Below are positions 1 through 7,504 of a stretch of 28,699 nucleotides of DNA, one piece after another. The translations under genes were made by a program, and so were the position numbers. The notes under the pieces are model-generated. The model ran no database searches. It saw only the letters and a list, made by a program, of their open reading frames with translations, and was not told where the DNA came from. The stretch spans positions 1-28,699 of the forward strand of contig CAZULF010000016.1 in assembly GCA_964621215.1 (NCBI GenBank), given 5' to 3'. This DNA comes from CAZULF01 sp964621215. GTDB taxonomy: Bacteria; Pseudomonadota; Gammaproteobacteria; UBA1113. Within the stretch, counting starts at the first letter, position 1, and each line of letters starts with the position of its first letter.

Positions 1-43
1 TCCCCCGCACCCCGGATTCCGCTTCGCTGCATCCAGGCTACAA
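1..43. repeat. Partial dispersed intergenic repeat
   Basis: The window opens in GC-rich sequence unlike the AT-rich DNA around it. It has the form of the short imperfect-palindrome repeats scattered between genes in many Legionellales and Rickettsiales genomes (a GGATTCCGC...GCATCCAGGCTAC pattern). Its right end, gctgcatccaggctaca at 26-42, matches gcttcattctggctaca at 2931-2947 in 14 of 17 positions, so two related copies flank the first two genes. The left end is cut by the window edge. Repeat status rests on this internal similarity and on general knowledge of such elements. Confidence 0.4.
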
Positions 44-76
44 AAAACTTGCAGAAATCGTTTAATTACAGCAATA

Positions 77-93
77 TATAATCCTGATAGGAT
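77..93 (+). promoter_or_regulatory. Candidate -10 box overlapped by a short palindrome
   Basis: A perfect TATAAT lies at 77-82, about 40 bases before the ATG of the first gene. It runs into ATCCT-GAT-AGGAT at 81-93, a 13-base inverted repeat that could be an operator. No good -35 box lies 16-18 bases upstream; the nearest, TTGCAG at 49-54, is 22 bases away. The call is therefore tentative. Confidence 0.3.
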
Positions 94-123
94 TCGTCAA
101 TACAATGCAAGGGAAGCAAGTCT

Positions 124-876
124 ATGAGAAAAGCGTCATACAAAGCATTATTTTTTTACACCGCACTTTTTTGTTCAGGTTCTGCCTACGCGTCTCCCGC
201 TTTTCTCGATCCTGTAATGCCAGCTCACTTTCTAGTGACTGCGTCGGTCGGCGCTGATTTTGTTAATGTTGGACAGACCAAGAATGTGACTTTACTGCCA
301 CCCTTTGAAAATCGCTACGTCGATCAAACAGGCATCCAATCCTTATTTGATGGTGGTGTTTTCTTAGGTGCTGAGTGGTTTATAAACCCGCTTTTTTCTT
401 TGCAACTTGGCGTAGCCGGATACAGAACCTCATCAATGGATGTTACTGGCGATGTCTGGCAATTTGCTGATCCTAATTATGATAATTTTGATTATACCTA
501 CAATATCGTGAATGAGCGGTTAGTGGCAGAAACCAAGCTACTCACAACAGTATATGAACGCGTACATCCTTACATTTCAGGACAATTGGGTGCTTCACGT
601 AATATGACCAATAACTTTGATGAAAAACCTAATACGTGTTCAGCGGTGCCCGGATCGCCTTTTGAAGATCATAATACCACTGCATTGACTTACGGCGTTG
701 GTGCTGGGGTGGATGTGGATCTGACTCAGCATCTTCGTTTAGGTGCTGGTTATCAATTTGCTGATTTAGGTAGAGCTTCATTAGGTTCTGCATTGACTGC
801 AGCAACAAATGATAGTTTGTCTGTTTCACATATGTATACACAAGAGTTACGAGTGCAGCTGACATTCGTAATCTAA
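124..876 (+). CDS. Outer-membrane beta-barrel protein (Opa/OmpA-barrel-like)
   Basis: This 250-residue precursor has a classic Sec signal peptide (basic MRKASYK, hydrophobic core, AYA cleavage site near residue 23). The mature part is an alternation of aromatic/glycine-rich strands: VTASVGADFVNVGQ, GVFLGAEWFINPLFSLQLGVAGYR, VHPYISGQLGAS, LTYGVGAGVDVDLTQHLRLGAGYQFADLG and the closing strand LRVQLTFVI. This is the pattern of small 8-stranded outer-membrane porin/adhesin barrels of about 200-250 residues. It sits in the outer membrane; whether it binds a ligand or is purely structural cannot be read from sequence. The start has a weak Shine-Dalgarno, GGGAAG at 111-116. Only 43 bases separate it from the next gene, so the two are probably cotranscribed. 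Family assignment is fairly safe, exact function is not. Confidence 0.8.
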   Translation: MRKASYKALFFYTALFCSGSAYASPAFLDPVMPAHFLVTASVGADFVNVGQTKNVTLLPPFENRYVDQTGIQSLFDGGVFLGAEWFINPLFSLQLGVAGYRTSSMDVTGDVWQFADPNYDNFDYTYNIVNERLVAETKLLTTVYERVHPYISGQLGASRNMTNNFDEKPNTCSAVPGSPFEDHNTTALTYGVGAGVDVDLTQHLRLGAGYQFADLGRASLGSALTAATNDSLSVSHMYTQELRVQLTFVI

Positions 877-919
877 CTATCTAGGGATAGAGAGTTTCAT
901 TAAAGAGGAATAAAGTACG

Positions 920-2806
920 ATGCGAATTAATCAGGTTAACTTTTTATTACGTGCTGTAACATCCATTGTATGTTTACTCCTCGCGTCGTTTGCCACAGCG
1001 GCACAAACCCCCGTATTTACCATTACAGCAACGACGCCACAACCGCAGCAAATTGCTCCCGGTACGATTGGTACAGCCAATTTCAATGTAAAAAATACCA
1101 GCCCAACCACACTAACTGAAAGCGGTGTGGTTAATTTACCACAAGGGGTGACTCAAGTTGTCGGTGCCGGTTTGTGCGGAAGTACTTTTACATTAACACC
1201 CGGGCAAAGTTGTAATTTACAATTATCTATTAACAGTGATGAATTAGCGAATGGGCAAGCTATAGGCGGCCCGGAAGTATGTAACACTCCTTCAAATCAA
1301 GTTTATTGCTCGAAACCTTGCGACGGTGATGAACTGCATGTCACGCTAACTGCAGGCCCCACGCCACCAGTAGGTGATGTTATTGTAACACCTAACACAG
1401 ATCCGGCTAATCAGCATTTAGGTTACAGAGCGATCAATGTACAAAATAATACGACTGGCGGAGCCACAATAGATAGCGTCACATTTACAGGAGTGAGTGC
1501 AAGTCAAGAGCATTTTTGCGCCGCGGGCGTCGTCGATCCAACTTGCTTTTTCCAAACAACCTGTACCAATCCCATTCCCGCGAGCGGTAGTTGTGTAATT
1601 TGGATTAAAGCTTTGCAATCGGGAGCGCTGGGCTCAACTCCAGGTGTCATTCATGTTACTATCGATGGAACGGATCATACCTTAAATACAACCTATCTTT
1701 TACAATTGTTGGCGGGAGCGGGAGATATTTGGGCATGGGATAATACCTCGTGGACAGATTTGGGAATACCAACAGGAGACCAGGTAACAAGTTTAGTTCA
1801 GGATCAAGCGGGTGACTTGCTCTTTGCTGGACGCTTTAGCTTTATTGATTCTGGCAACGCAATAAAGAACATTGGTCGCTATAATGGAACATCCATATTT
1901 CCGCTAGCAGGAGGTACTGCAGGCCCGGGTGTAGCTAATGGTCGAGTCTATAGGTCTGCCGTAGATCCATCCAATAATGTTTATGTGGGTGGGTTATTTA
2001 CTTCGGCACTTGATAGTGGCGGAGGTTCTGTTGCGGATACTGCCTGCCTGGCTAAATTTGATAATACAACATCACAATGGGTCTCTTTAGGCGCCGTTGC
2101 GGATTGCTCGGGTTCGGTGGCTGCAAGTTTTGTCAGTAGTCTATCCGTAGATCCCGCTACATCCGATGTCTACGCTGTAGGTGTTTTTTCACAAATTGGC
2201 GCAGTTGCGGGGCTCGCTAATATAGCACGTTGGGATGGTGCAACTTGGAACGCAATAACTCCCGGTTTATCGGGTGTTACAGATGTTGAGGGATATGTCT
2301 CAAATTTCTTTCTTAATCATTTATTTGTAGGTGGATTTGGTTCTATTGTTGCTGGAGGTCCTACCACCAGCGCTGTCGCGCAATGGGATGTTGGGACGGC
2401 AAGCTGGCCTAGCCCAAATATGCAAGGAGGATTGACAGGAAGCACAATACTCGCCATTACTCTTGCCAATGATTCGAGTCGTGTATACGCAGGTGGTCAG
2501 TTTGATACAATTGTCAGCGGAGGTGCAACTACTAGTATTGCTGGTTGGGATCCTGTGCTGGGTGATTGGCGTGCATTTAGTGGTATTCCATCTCTGTTCT
2601 TTGGTCCATCAATTGATGCCTTAGCCATAGATCCAAGCAATATTATTTATGGAGCCTTTTCAAATAGCCTGGGCGTATTCAGGCTCTATCAGGGTGATTT
2701 GGCTCTACCTGGTACTGTTGCGATGAGTTTAATGGCAACGCAGATCCCGGGTACGCCACAAGTTACTTCTTTACTCGTTATGCCTTCGTTTATAATTACG
2801 CCGTGA
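920..2806 (+). CDS. Secreted Kelch-like beta-propeller protein with N-terminal Ig-like domain
   Basis: The 628-residue product starts with a Sec signal peptide (cleavage near ATA-A, residue 27-28). Residues about 30-260 are Ig-like/choice-of-anchor-type beta domains, with NFNVKNTSPTTLTESGVVNL, a TPGQSCNLQL turn and several paired cysteines. Residues about 265-610 contain repeats of a propeller type: WAWDNTSWTDLG, IGRYNGTSIFPLAG, LAKFDNTTSQWVSLG, IARWDGATWNAITPG, VAQWDVGTASWPSPN, IAGWDPVLGDWRAFSG. Each is followed by a segment such as VDPSNNVYVGGLFT, as in Kelch or Rax2-like propellers. A secreted or surface adhesion/binding role is inferred. The RBS AGAGGA at 904-909 is 10 bases before the ATG. 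No catalytic motif or membrane anchor was seen. Confidence 0.75.
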   Translation: MRINQVNFLLRAVTSIVCLLLASFATAAQTPVFTITATTPQPQQIAPGTIGTANFNVKNTSPTTLTESGVVNLPQGVTQVVGAGLCGSTFTLTPGQSCNLQLSINSDELANGQAIGGPEVCNTPSNQVYCSKPCDGDELHVTLTAGPTPPVGDVIVTPNTDPANQHLGYRAINVQNNTTGGATIDSVTFTGVSASQEHFCAAGVVDPTCFFQTTCTNPIPASGSCVIWIKALQSGALGSTPGVIHVTIDGTDHTLNTTYLLQLLAGAGDIWAWDNTSWTDLGIPTGDQVTSLVQDQAGDLLFAGRFSFIDSGNAIKNIGRYNGTSIFPLAGGTAGPGVANGRVYRSAVDPSNNVYVGGLFTSALDSGGGSVADTACLAKFDNTTSQWVSLGAVADCSGSVAASFVSSLSVDPATSDVYAVGVFSQIGAVAGLANIARWDGATWNAITPGLSGVTDVEGYVSNFFLNHLFVGGFGSIVAGGPTTSAVAQWDVGTASWPSPNMQGGLTGSTILAITLANDSSRVYAGGQFDTIVSGGATTSIAGWDPVLGDWRAFSGIPSLFFGPSIDALAIDPSNIIYGAFSNSLGVFRLYQGDLALPGTVAMSLMATQIPGTPQVTSLLVMPSFIITP

Positions 2807-2835
2807 TTTTTTGCGAGAAAGCTATTTCTAAATCA

Positions 2836-2913
2836 CGTCGTCCCGCGGCTTGTCCGCGGGATCCAGAATGCGTCAATACAGCATGGGTCCCGCGAATAAA
2901 TCGCGGGACGACG
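2836..2913. repeat. Composite palindromic repeat, possible bidirectional terminator
   Basis: A perfect 12-base inverted repeat, CGTCGTCCCGCG at 2836-2847 and CGCGGGACGACG at 2902-2913, encloses two smaller hairpins. The first is TCCCGCGG (2841-2848) with CCGCGGGA (2854-2861). The second is GTCCCGCGA (2887-2895) with TCGCGGGAC (2901-2909). Both have five-base loops. The element lies between convergent genes, so it could stop transcription from both sides, although no T-run follows. The CGTCCCGCGG...CCGCGGGATCCAG core resembles dispersed palindromic elements of Rickettsia-like genomes. Confidence 0.6.
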
Positions 2914-2970
2914 AAAGTGACGTTTGCCTTGCTTCATTCTGGCTACAGAAAAGCAAAAAATTTCAGCTAA

Positions 2971-3142
2971 AACGCTGCACGTAAAGTCAACGATGGTTTT
3001 GTGAAATTTATTGTTAGTGTTGTCGCGGAAGATCTGTTAGCGATATTAGAGAAAAAAGATAAAAAATAAGCGCATTGCGTATCAGCTGGAATGAATTATC
3101 TCCATGGCAAGCCATAATTGTTGCTGTGCCACATAAAGAATA
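2971..3142 (+). pseudogene. Remnant of a nucleotide-sugar dehydrogenase (UDP-GlcNAc/GalNAc type)
   Basis: Two open stretches in different frames resemble pieces of one enzyme. At 2977-3066 the frame reads ARKVNDGFVKFIVSVVAEDL, like the (G/A)RRINDGM..YV motif at the start of the central helix of UDP-N-acetylhexosamine 6-dehydrogenases. At 3087-3139 another frame reads WNELSPWQAIIVAVPHKEY, like the C-terminal DAIIVAVAHKEY motif of the same family, and then hits TAG. In intact enzymes more than 100 residues lie between these motifs; here there are about 20 bases, so the gene has suffered a deletion and a frameshift. It would once have served capsule or O-antigen sugar synthesis. The match is from motif memory only, without alignment. 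Confidence 0.45.
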
Positions 3143-3271
3143 TCAATAGATGATTTACTCACTACTTTTTTAACCGACTACTTGGCAAACCGCAGTAGAG
3201 GTTATTTTTCGTTGCATGACAAATTTTTAATTTGGATTTTGTGAGGAAATGCGCTGATATAGTAATCCAAG

Positions 3272-6184
3272 TTATTCAAATAAACTAATGCTCAATCCGG
3301 CCATCGCATTATAAGATGCTCCCCGCCCATTGAGGTAAATCTCTGGCGAAACAAGCGCGAAGACATAAAATTGCTCTAATGGTTTGTAGGTTACACCTAA
3401 ATCTATGGATGCCCAAGTACCATTGAGCGCAGAAGAAAATGGTATTAAACCAACCTCGGAAGAAAAACTGGTGGTTGAGCTGCCACCAGCACCATACCAA
3501 ATGCTGGGTTCCGCCCATAAAGCAAAAGCTTTACTGCTATCGTTATCCCAAGCAAAACGCGTACCAAATCGACTGATATAGGCATTGCTTGAATCAATAA
3601 ATACATCCGCAGCCGCATCATTGGCATTAAAACCCTGTACGTTTTGATAAATAAATTGTAACTCAGGTTCTATGATAAAGTGATTTTTTACATTAAAGGG
3701 ATATCCACCCTCTAAAGATGCAGCATACCCATTACTGTTGGGGGCGCTGAGACTAGTACGATTTGATTCAATATTAGGATCATATCGAGTACCTTGGAGC
3801 ACGCCATCAATATACCAATTATTCGGACCAATGTGTGTCCAATAAGCACCTAAACTATAAGCATTAAAATCAGCGTGTCCACTTAAATTGCCATCATAAT
3901 GTGTTACGTCACTACGATTTTCACCATAAACACCGTATAACCCAACATAATCACGATGTCCATTTTCTTCTCCACGCGTTATAAGGTCAATACCGCCCTG
4001 AAGGGCAAAGATTTGAAAATCAAAGTCGGGACCATCATTGAAAATGCCATCATTGTTAATGTTTCCGCCTGTGTTGATGAAACGTAACCAAGGTTTCTTT
4101 AACGAAGCAGATGTACCCGTAGGTGTGGTTTGCATTTGTTCTTCTGCACCTACTCGTTGGTGAAAGGTACCCAAAATTTCGCGGCTATAAATTAATTGAG
4201 AAGATGAATAGGCGGAATACAGCGAAACTTCTTTACGGTAATTGGGCATCATTTCTGTCGGTGAAGTCGGAATCATTGAGCGTAAAAACCAACTCTCAGG
4301 ATCATCGCCATTAACACCACCCTCATAGAGCAAATATTCATATGGTCCAGCCATCACATCTTGGCCCAAGGAAAAAGCGCCACTACTACTAGTTGCTCCA
4401 TTAATAGCATCTACCACTAAAATACCATTATTCGTTGTTTGTGCGCCTTGGCCTAGAGTGTTATTTATGAAAATTCTTGTTGCCCCTGTCGCGCTTCCAC
4501 CGCCATTTTGTGCATCTATAATAAGTTTGTCAGAAGGTGAGCTATCACTATTTAAAACGGTATTTAAATATAAAGCGCCGTTTATCCCTTGGTAGTTGCC
4601 TTGAATGGTTAACGAATTATTTGCGGCAGGACTTTGCAAATTGATTATGCCACTATTATTTACTGAGACGGGACGTGCACTGGCCTGTATAGTACTATTC
4701 AACGCAATGTTTGCATTTAAGGTCGCATTATTAATATTTAAAGTTGCCGAAGGATCGGCTAATGAAGTGCCGCCAAGGATTAAATTATTATTTAAATTTA
4801 AACTAGCACCATTAGTGAGCGTGATGGTTTCCCAATTCGTTAATAAACTAGCACCGGTATATTGCGAATGATCAAAAATCAATTGATCACCGCCGCCGCC
4901 GCCACCGTTAAATATAGAGATCCCACTTAGGTTAGCATCGGTTACATTTTGAAATGTTGCAGTTTCATTTCCGCCTGTACCCATCAATAATTGGCCGGTC
5001 ATGGTTCCGCCGGTCATAAGGAAGTGATCGTTGGAGGTGCTAAATACTACATTTCCATTAATGGTACCGCTATTGGTAACGCTATTATTTCCGCCAGATA
5101 TGAGGGAAATTGCAAGACCACTGCCAGATGAAATAAGACCCGAATTAATAATGGTAGCTGACCCATTTTGCATTTGTATTGCAGCAACAGTTCCACCTTG
5201 GATTGTTCCGGTGTTCGTGATAGAGCCTGAACCAACGGCGAAAAAGATGCCTCTACTTCCGTCACCTTGAATTAAACCAGAATTAACCACGCTGCCGCCC
5301 GTGCTGCCGCTTTCAAAATAAATACCTCGACCTAGTGAAGCATGAATAGTTCCCGCATTATTTATAGTCGCCGATCCATTGGCTATTGCAACCCCATAGG
5401 TTCCGGCTAAAATGTTGCTTCCTGCATAATTGTTTACGGTGCCACCGGCATTCATAAGCACACCAATACTTGCGGTATTCAAATCACCAATAGTGGCATA
5501 ATTATTAACTGTAGTGGGGCCACTAGGGATTCCATTTTGAGAGACTTCGGTTTCAATTGCAACAAAACCGTTAATTGATCCGCCGGCGTAATTATTAATG
5601 GTTCCACCAAGGCCAAGATGAACACCTGCGGTGCCAGCAGATATGGTACCGTAATTATTCACGACGGAATTAGTTACAGGAGTAACAACACCGCCGTTGG
5701 CACTGCTAATATCAACGCCATTAAAACCACCCGTGATGCTACCATAGTTAGTTACTGTTGCACCGCCGGTGAGTAACGCTCCAGAAGTGTTGACGTTAAT
5801 AGTTCCGTAATTAGTCAAGTTGATAGGCAATGAACCAACGCCATCATTACCGACTATACCATTTCCTGTAGCAATGATATTGCTGCCAGTTTGAAGAGTG
5901 ATAGTCCACGGTGTAGGGCTGCCAATCACAATAGGTGCCGTAATAGCACTACCGACAACGTTCAAGGTATCGTTTGCGAGCAATTGTGCCTGCATACTGC
6001 CATCATCAGCACACCCAACCGTATTCAATGTGATCGGGGTGACACCCGAGGTGATATTCCCATTAGAAGAACAGGCTGCCCACGAAAGGGATGAATGGAA
6101 CAAACCTATACCCATACAACACAGGCATTGGAGAAGCTTTTTGGGTTTTGTATAGTTGATTAAAGCAGCGGTCATAGGTCGCAC
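3272..6184 (-). CDS. Type V autotransporter (beta-helix passenger plus barrel)
   Basis: The 970-residue protein has a long Sec signal peptide ending near SWA (residue 36). A passenger of about 650 residues is built from short repeats rich in N, G, S and T (VNNYAG, NSGLIQGDG, TNTGTIQGG, NSGTINGN), typical of a right-handed parallel beta-helix. Residues about 695-970 form the translocator: KKPWLRF opens a region of about 275 residues with alternating aromatic strands and ends in AGLSISLFE, matching the usual length of the autotransporter beta-domain. The barrel inserts in the outer membrane and exports the passenger. The start is either GTG 6184, only 4 bases after AAGGA (6193-6189), or ATG 6175, 13 bases after it. 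No protease triad was seen in the passenger, so an adhesin or surface-layer role is the best guess. Confidence 0.88.
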   Translation of the reverse strand: MRPMTAALINYTKPKKLLQCLCCMGIGLFHSSLSWAACSSNGNITSGVTPITLNTVGCADDGSMQAQLLANDTLNVVGSAITAPIVIGSPTPWTITLQTGSNIIATGNGIVGNDGVGSLPINLTNYGTINVNTSGALLTGGATVTNYGSITGGFNGVDISSANGGVVTPVTNSVVNNYGTISAGTAGVHLGLGGTINNYAGGSINGFVAIETEVSQNGIPSGPTTVNNYATIGDLNTASIGVLMNAGGTVNNYAGSNILAGTYGVAIANGSATINNAGTIHASLGRGIYFESGSTGGSVVNSGLIQGDGSRGIFFAVGSGSITNTGTIQGGTVAAIQMQNGSATIINSGLISSGSGLAISLISGGNNSVTNSGTINGNVVFSTSNDHFLMTGGTMTGQLLMGTGGNETATFQNVTDANLSGISIFNGGGGGGDQLIFDHSQYTGASLLTNWETITLTNGASLNLNNNLILGGTSLADPSATLNINNATLNANIALNSTIQASARPVSVNNSGIINLQSPAANNSLTIQGNYQGINGALYLNTVLNSDSSPSDKLIIDAQNGGGSATGATRIFINNTLGQGAQTTNNGILVVDAINGATSSSGAFSLGQDVMAGPYEYLLYEGGVNGDDPESWFLRSMIPTSPTEMMPNYRKEVSLYSAYSSSQLIYSREILGTFHQRVGAEEQMQTTPTGTSASLKKPWLRFINTGGNINNDGIFNDGPDFDFQIFALQGGIDLITRGEENGHRDYVGLYGVYGENRSDVTHYDGNLSGHADFNAYSLGAYWTHIGPNNWYIDGVLQGTRYDPNIESNRTSLSAPNSNGYAASLEGGYPFNVKNHFIIEPELQFIYQNVQGFNANDAAADVFIDSSNAYISRFGTRFAWDNDSSKAFALWAEPSIWYGAGGSSTTSFSSEVGLIPFSSALNGTWASIDLGVTYKPLEQFYVFALVSPEIYLNGRGASYNAMAGLSISLFE

Positions 6185-6210
6185 TAAGTCCTTATGCAGA
6201 TTGGACCAGT

Positions 6211-6239
6211 ATTTTAACCTTTTTTATGATACAAAACAA
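6211..6239 (-). promoter_or_regulatory. Sigma70-like promoter of the autotransporter gene
   Basis: Read on the minus strand, TTGTTT (6239-6234) is followed after exactly 17 bases by TAAAAT (6216-6211), one mismatch from the -10 consensus. Transcription would begin near 6204, about 20-30 bases before the start codon. The -35 box is only 3/6. Confidence 0.45.
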
Positions 6240-6335
6240 GGTGTTAGAAGTTTCATGTAGAACCAAAGTAGTAATTTCCGGTTTGTCCCAAGTTGAATAG
6301 TGATTGCTTAACCCTACTAACCTGGAGAACTGACT

Positions 6336-6455
6336 ATGACAGATAAAATTCATACCACAAAATAGACTATTTGGGTAGCTATTGACGTATCAAAATTTAA
6401 ACATGATATTTTAATTGAATATCCTAATGGAACGCATAAGGAGATGAAAATTCAG
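6336..6455 (+). pseudogene. IS110-family transposase, 5' stump with nonsense codon
   Basis: An ATG at 6336, with GGAG eight bases upstream (6324-6327), opens MTDKIHTTK, then TAG at 6363-6365. The same frame continues TIWVAIDVSKFKHDILIEYP and NGTHKEMKIQN. The segment WVAIDVSK..HD.LIE.PNG is the hallmark N-terminus of IS110/IS1111 transposases; the Asp at codon 17 (6384-6386) is the first acidic residue of their DEDD RuvC-like active site. Similarity ends near 6455, so only about 40 of the usual 320-400 codons remain. The DNA just upstream (about 6240-6335) may be what is left of the element's noncoding left end; no intact end or target duplication could be defined. The gene is clearly dead. 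Confidence 0.7.
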
Positions 6456-6797
6456 AATAACTTTATCTTCTTTTGCACTGGGGGTTTGAAATGAAGAAGG
6501 GTTATACTGCGATACTATTTGTAAGTGTATAGCCATGTGATCCGAATTTAACTGGAAATCAGGATTTATATAACCTTGACTGACTTCTAAAAAATTATCA
6601 CGCTTACATTTGACAATTAGACAATCAATATCATTTATGTGCTTGATTTCAATGTCTTGCGGTACCAAATCTAAGGGTAAAGCTGCAATTACCCCAGCAA
6701 TATTAGCAAAAATAAAATGGTTAACGTCGCAGCTGCAAATTAAAAAAGATGATTCGTTTAAACTCGACTCATATGATAAATAATGAATTAAATCCAA
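6411..6797 (-). CDS. Hypothetical protein, probably truncated, ending in IS-derived sequence
   Basis: This is a 128-codon frame beginning with TTG (6797-6795) inside the last codons of the preceding barrel gene, so translation would depend on reinitiation. No ATG is available near the start. Residues 1-112 (for example IEIKHINDIDCLIVKCKRDN) look like an ordinary soluble domain but match no family I know. The last 15 or so residues (KVILNFHLLMRSIRIFN) are the antisense of the IS110 stump at 6411-6455, so the original C-terminus has been lost and replaced by chance coding. It may be a broken relic rather than a working gene. Confidence 0.3.
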   Translation of the reverse strand: MDLIHYLSYESSLNESSFLICSCDVNHFIFANIAGVIAALPLDLVPQDIEIKHINDIDCLIVKCKRDNFLEVSQGYINPDFQLNSDHMAIHLQIVSQYNPSSFQTPSAKEDKVILNFHLLMRSIRIFN

Positions 6798-7504
6798 TAA
6801 TTAATTGCCACCATAATTTTATTGGATCTTAAATCAATATTGGCCTTACCGTTTGGATCATCTAAACCATAGACTGTCGGAATTCCCAGATTGATAATCT
6901 TGCCATAATCTACATAATTATATTCTGTCCGTAATGACCAATGCTCCGTAAAAGTCCATTCAACACCGGCACCGATGAGCCAACCTGGCTGGGTAGTCGT
7001 TTTAGAATAATGATCCCCTCCTTCATTGTCGTATGACAAACCCACATGCGCAAAGCTAGCACCCGCTGTGACATAAGGAAGAATATTTTTATTCCAATTT
7101 TGAGCCCAACCCAGTCGGCCTTTAATAGAAGTTTGCACTTGATCTTTAAATAGGAGTTGATCATAAACATGATGGTTAAATTGACTGTTACAACTAAATG
7201 TATGTTTTTGATTCGTGTTAAAGCTAGTGTTAACTTCTATACCGGATACAATAGCGTTAGAAAATTGATACATATAACCCAATTGTATACCTGGAGAAAA
7301 ACTTGAAAAATCTGCATCCATATTGCACGTTGTACTTGGATTGGTAAAACCTAATTGGTGTGATGTTAATTGGGCATCGTTAAAAACAACACTCGCATCC
7401 GCGCCAGCATAAAATCCAGTCCAATGACTATTATCAGCATAAGCTATCTCAGCCATACCCATTGCTATTATTACACATTTAAGCACTATCGAAATTTTTT
7501 TCAT
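6788..7504 (-). CDS. Outer-membrane beta-barrel protein (Omp25/Omp31-like)
   Basis: The 238-residue precursor has a signal peptide (MKKISIVLKCVIIAMGMAEIAYA, cleavage after residue 23). The mature protein carries the usual order of the Omp25/Omp31 and opacity barrels: HWTGFYAGADASVVF at the N-terminus, FSPGIQLGYMYQF, IVSGIEVNTSF, IKGRLGWAQNW, ILPYVTAGASFAHVGL, PGWLIGAGVEWTFTEHWSLRTEYNYVDYGK, and a terminal strand KIMVAINYWI. Eight strands are expected in the outer membrane. Its ATG overlaps the TGA of the upstream glycine-rich gene (ATGA, 7504-7501), so the two are translationally coupled and probably made in fixed proportion. A piece of a close relative survives at 17364-17430. Confidence 0.85.
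   Translation of the reverse strand: MKKISIVLKCVIIAMGMAEIAYADNSHWTGFYAGADASVVFNDAQLTSHQLGFTNPSTTCNMDADFSSFSPGIQLGYMYQFSNAIVSGIEVNTSFNTNQKHTFSCNSQFNHHVYDQLLFKDQVQTSIKGRLGWAQNWNKNILPYVTAGASFAHVGLSYDNEGGDHYSKTTTQPGWLIGAGVEWTFTEHWSLRTEYNYVDYGKIINLGIPTVYGLDDPNGKANIDLRSNKIMVAINYWI

Larger units (their letters stand above)
2807..3271. other. Intergenic region with repeat and gene debris
   Basis: This 465-base gap between convergent genes has no intact gene. It contains a palindromic repeat (2836-2913), the tail of a dispersed repeat (2931-2947) and a decayed fragment of what looks like a nucleotide-sugar dehydrogenase (2971-3142), each listed separately. From 3143 to 3271 nothing recognisable was seen. 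Confidence 0.6.
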
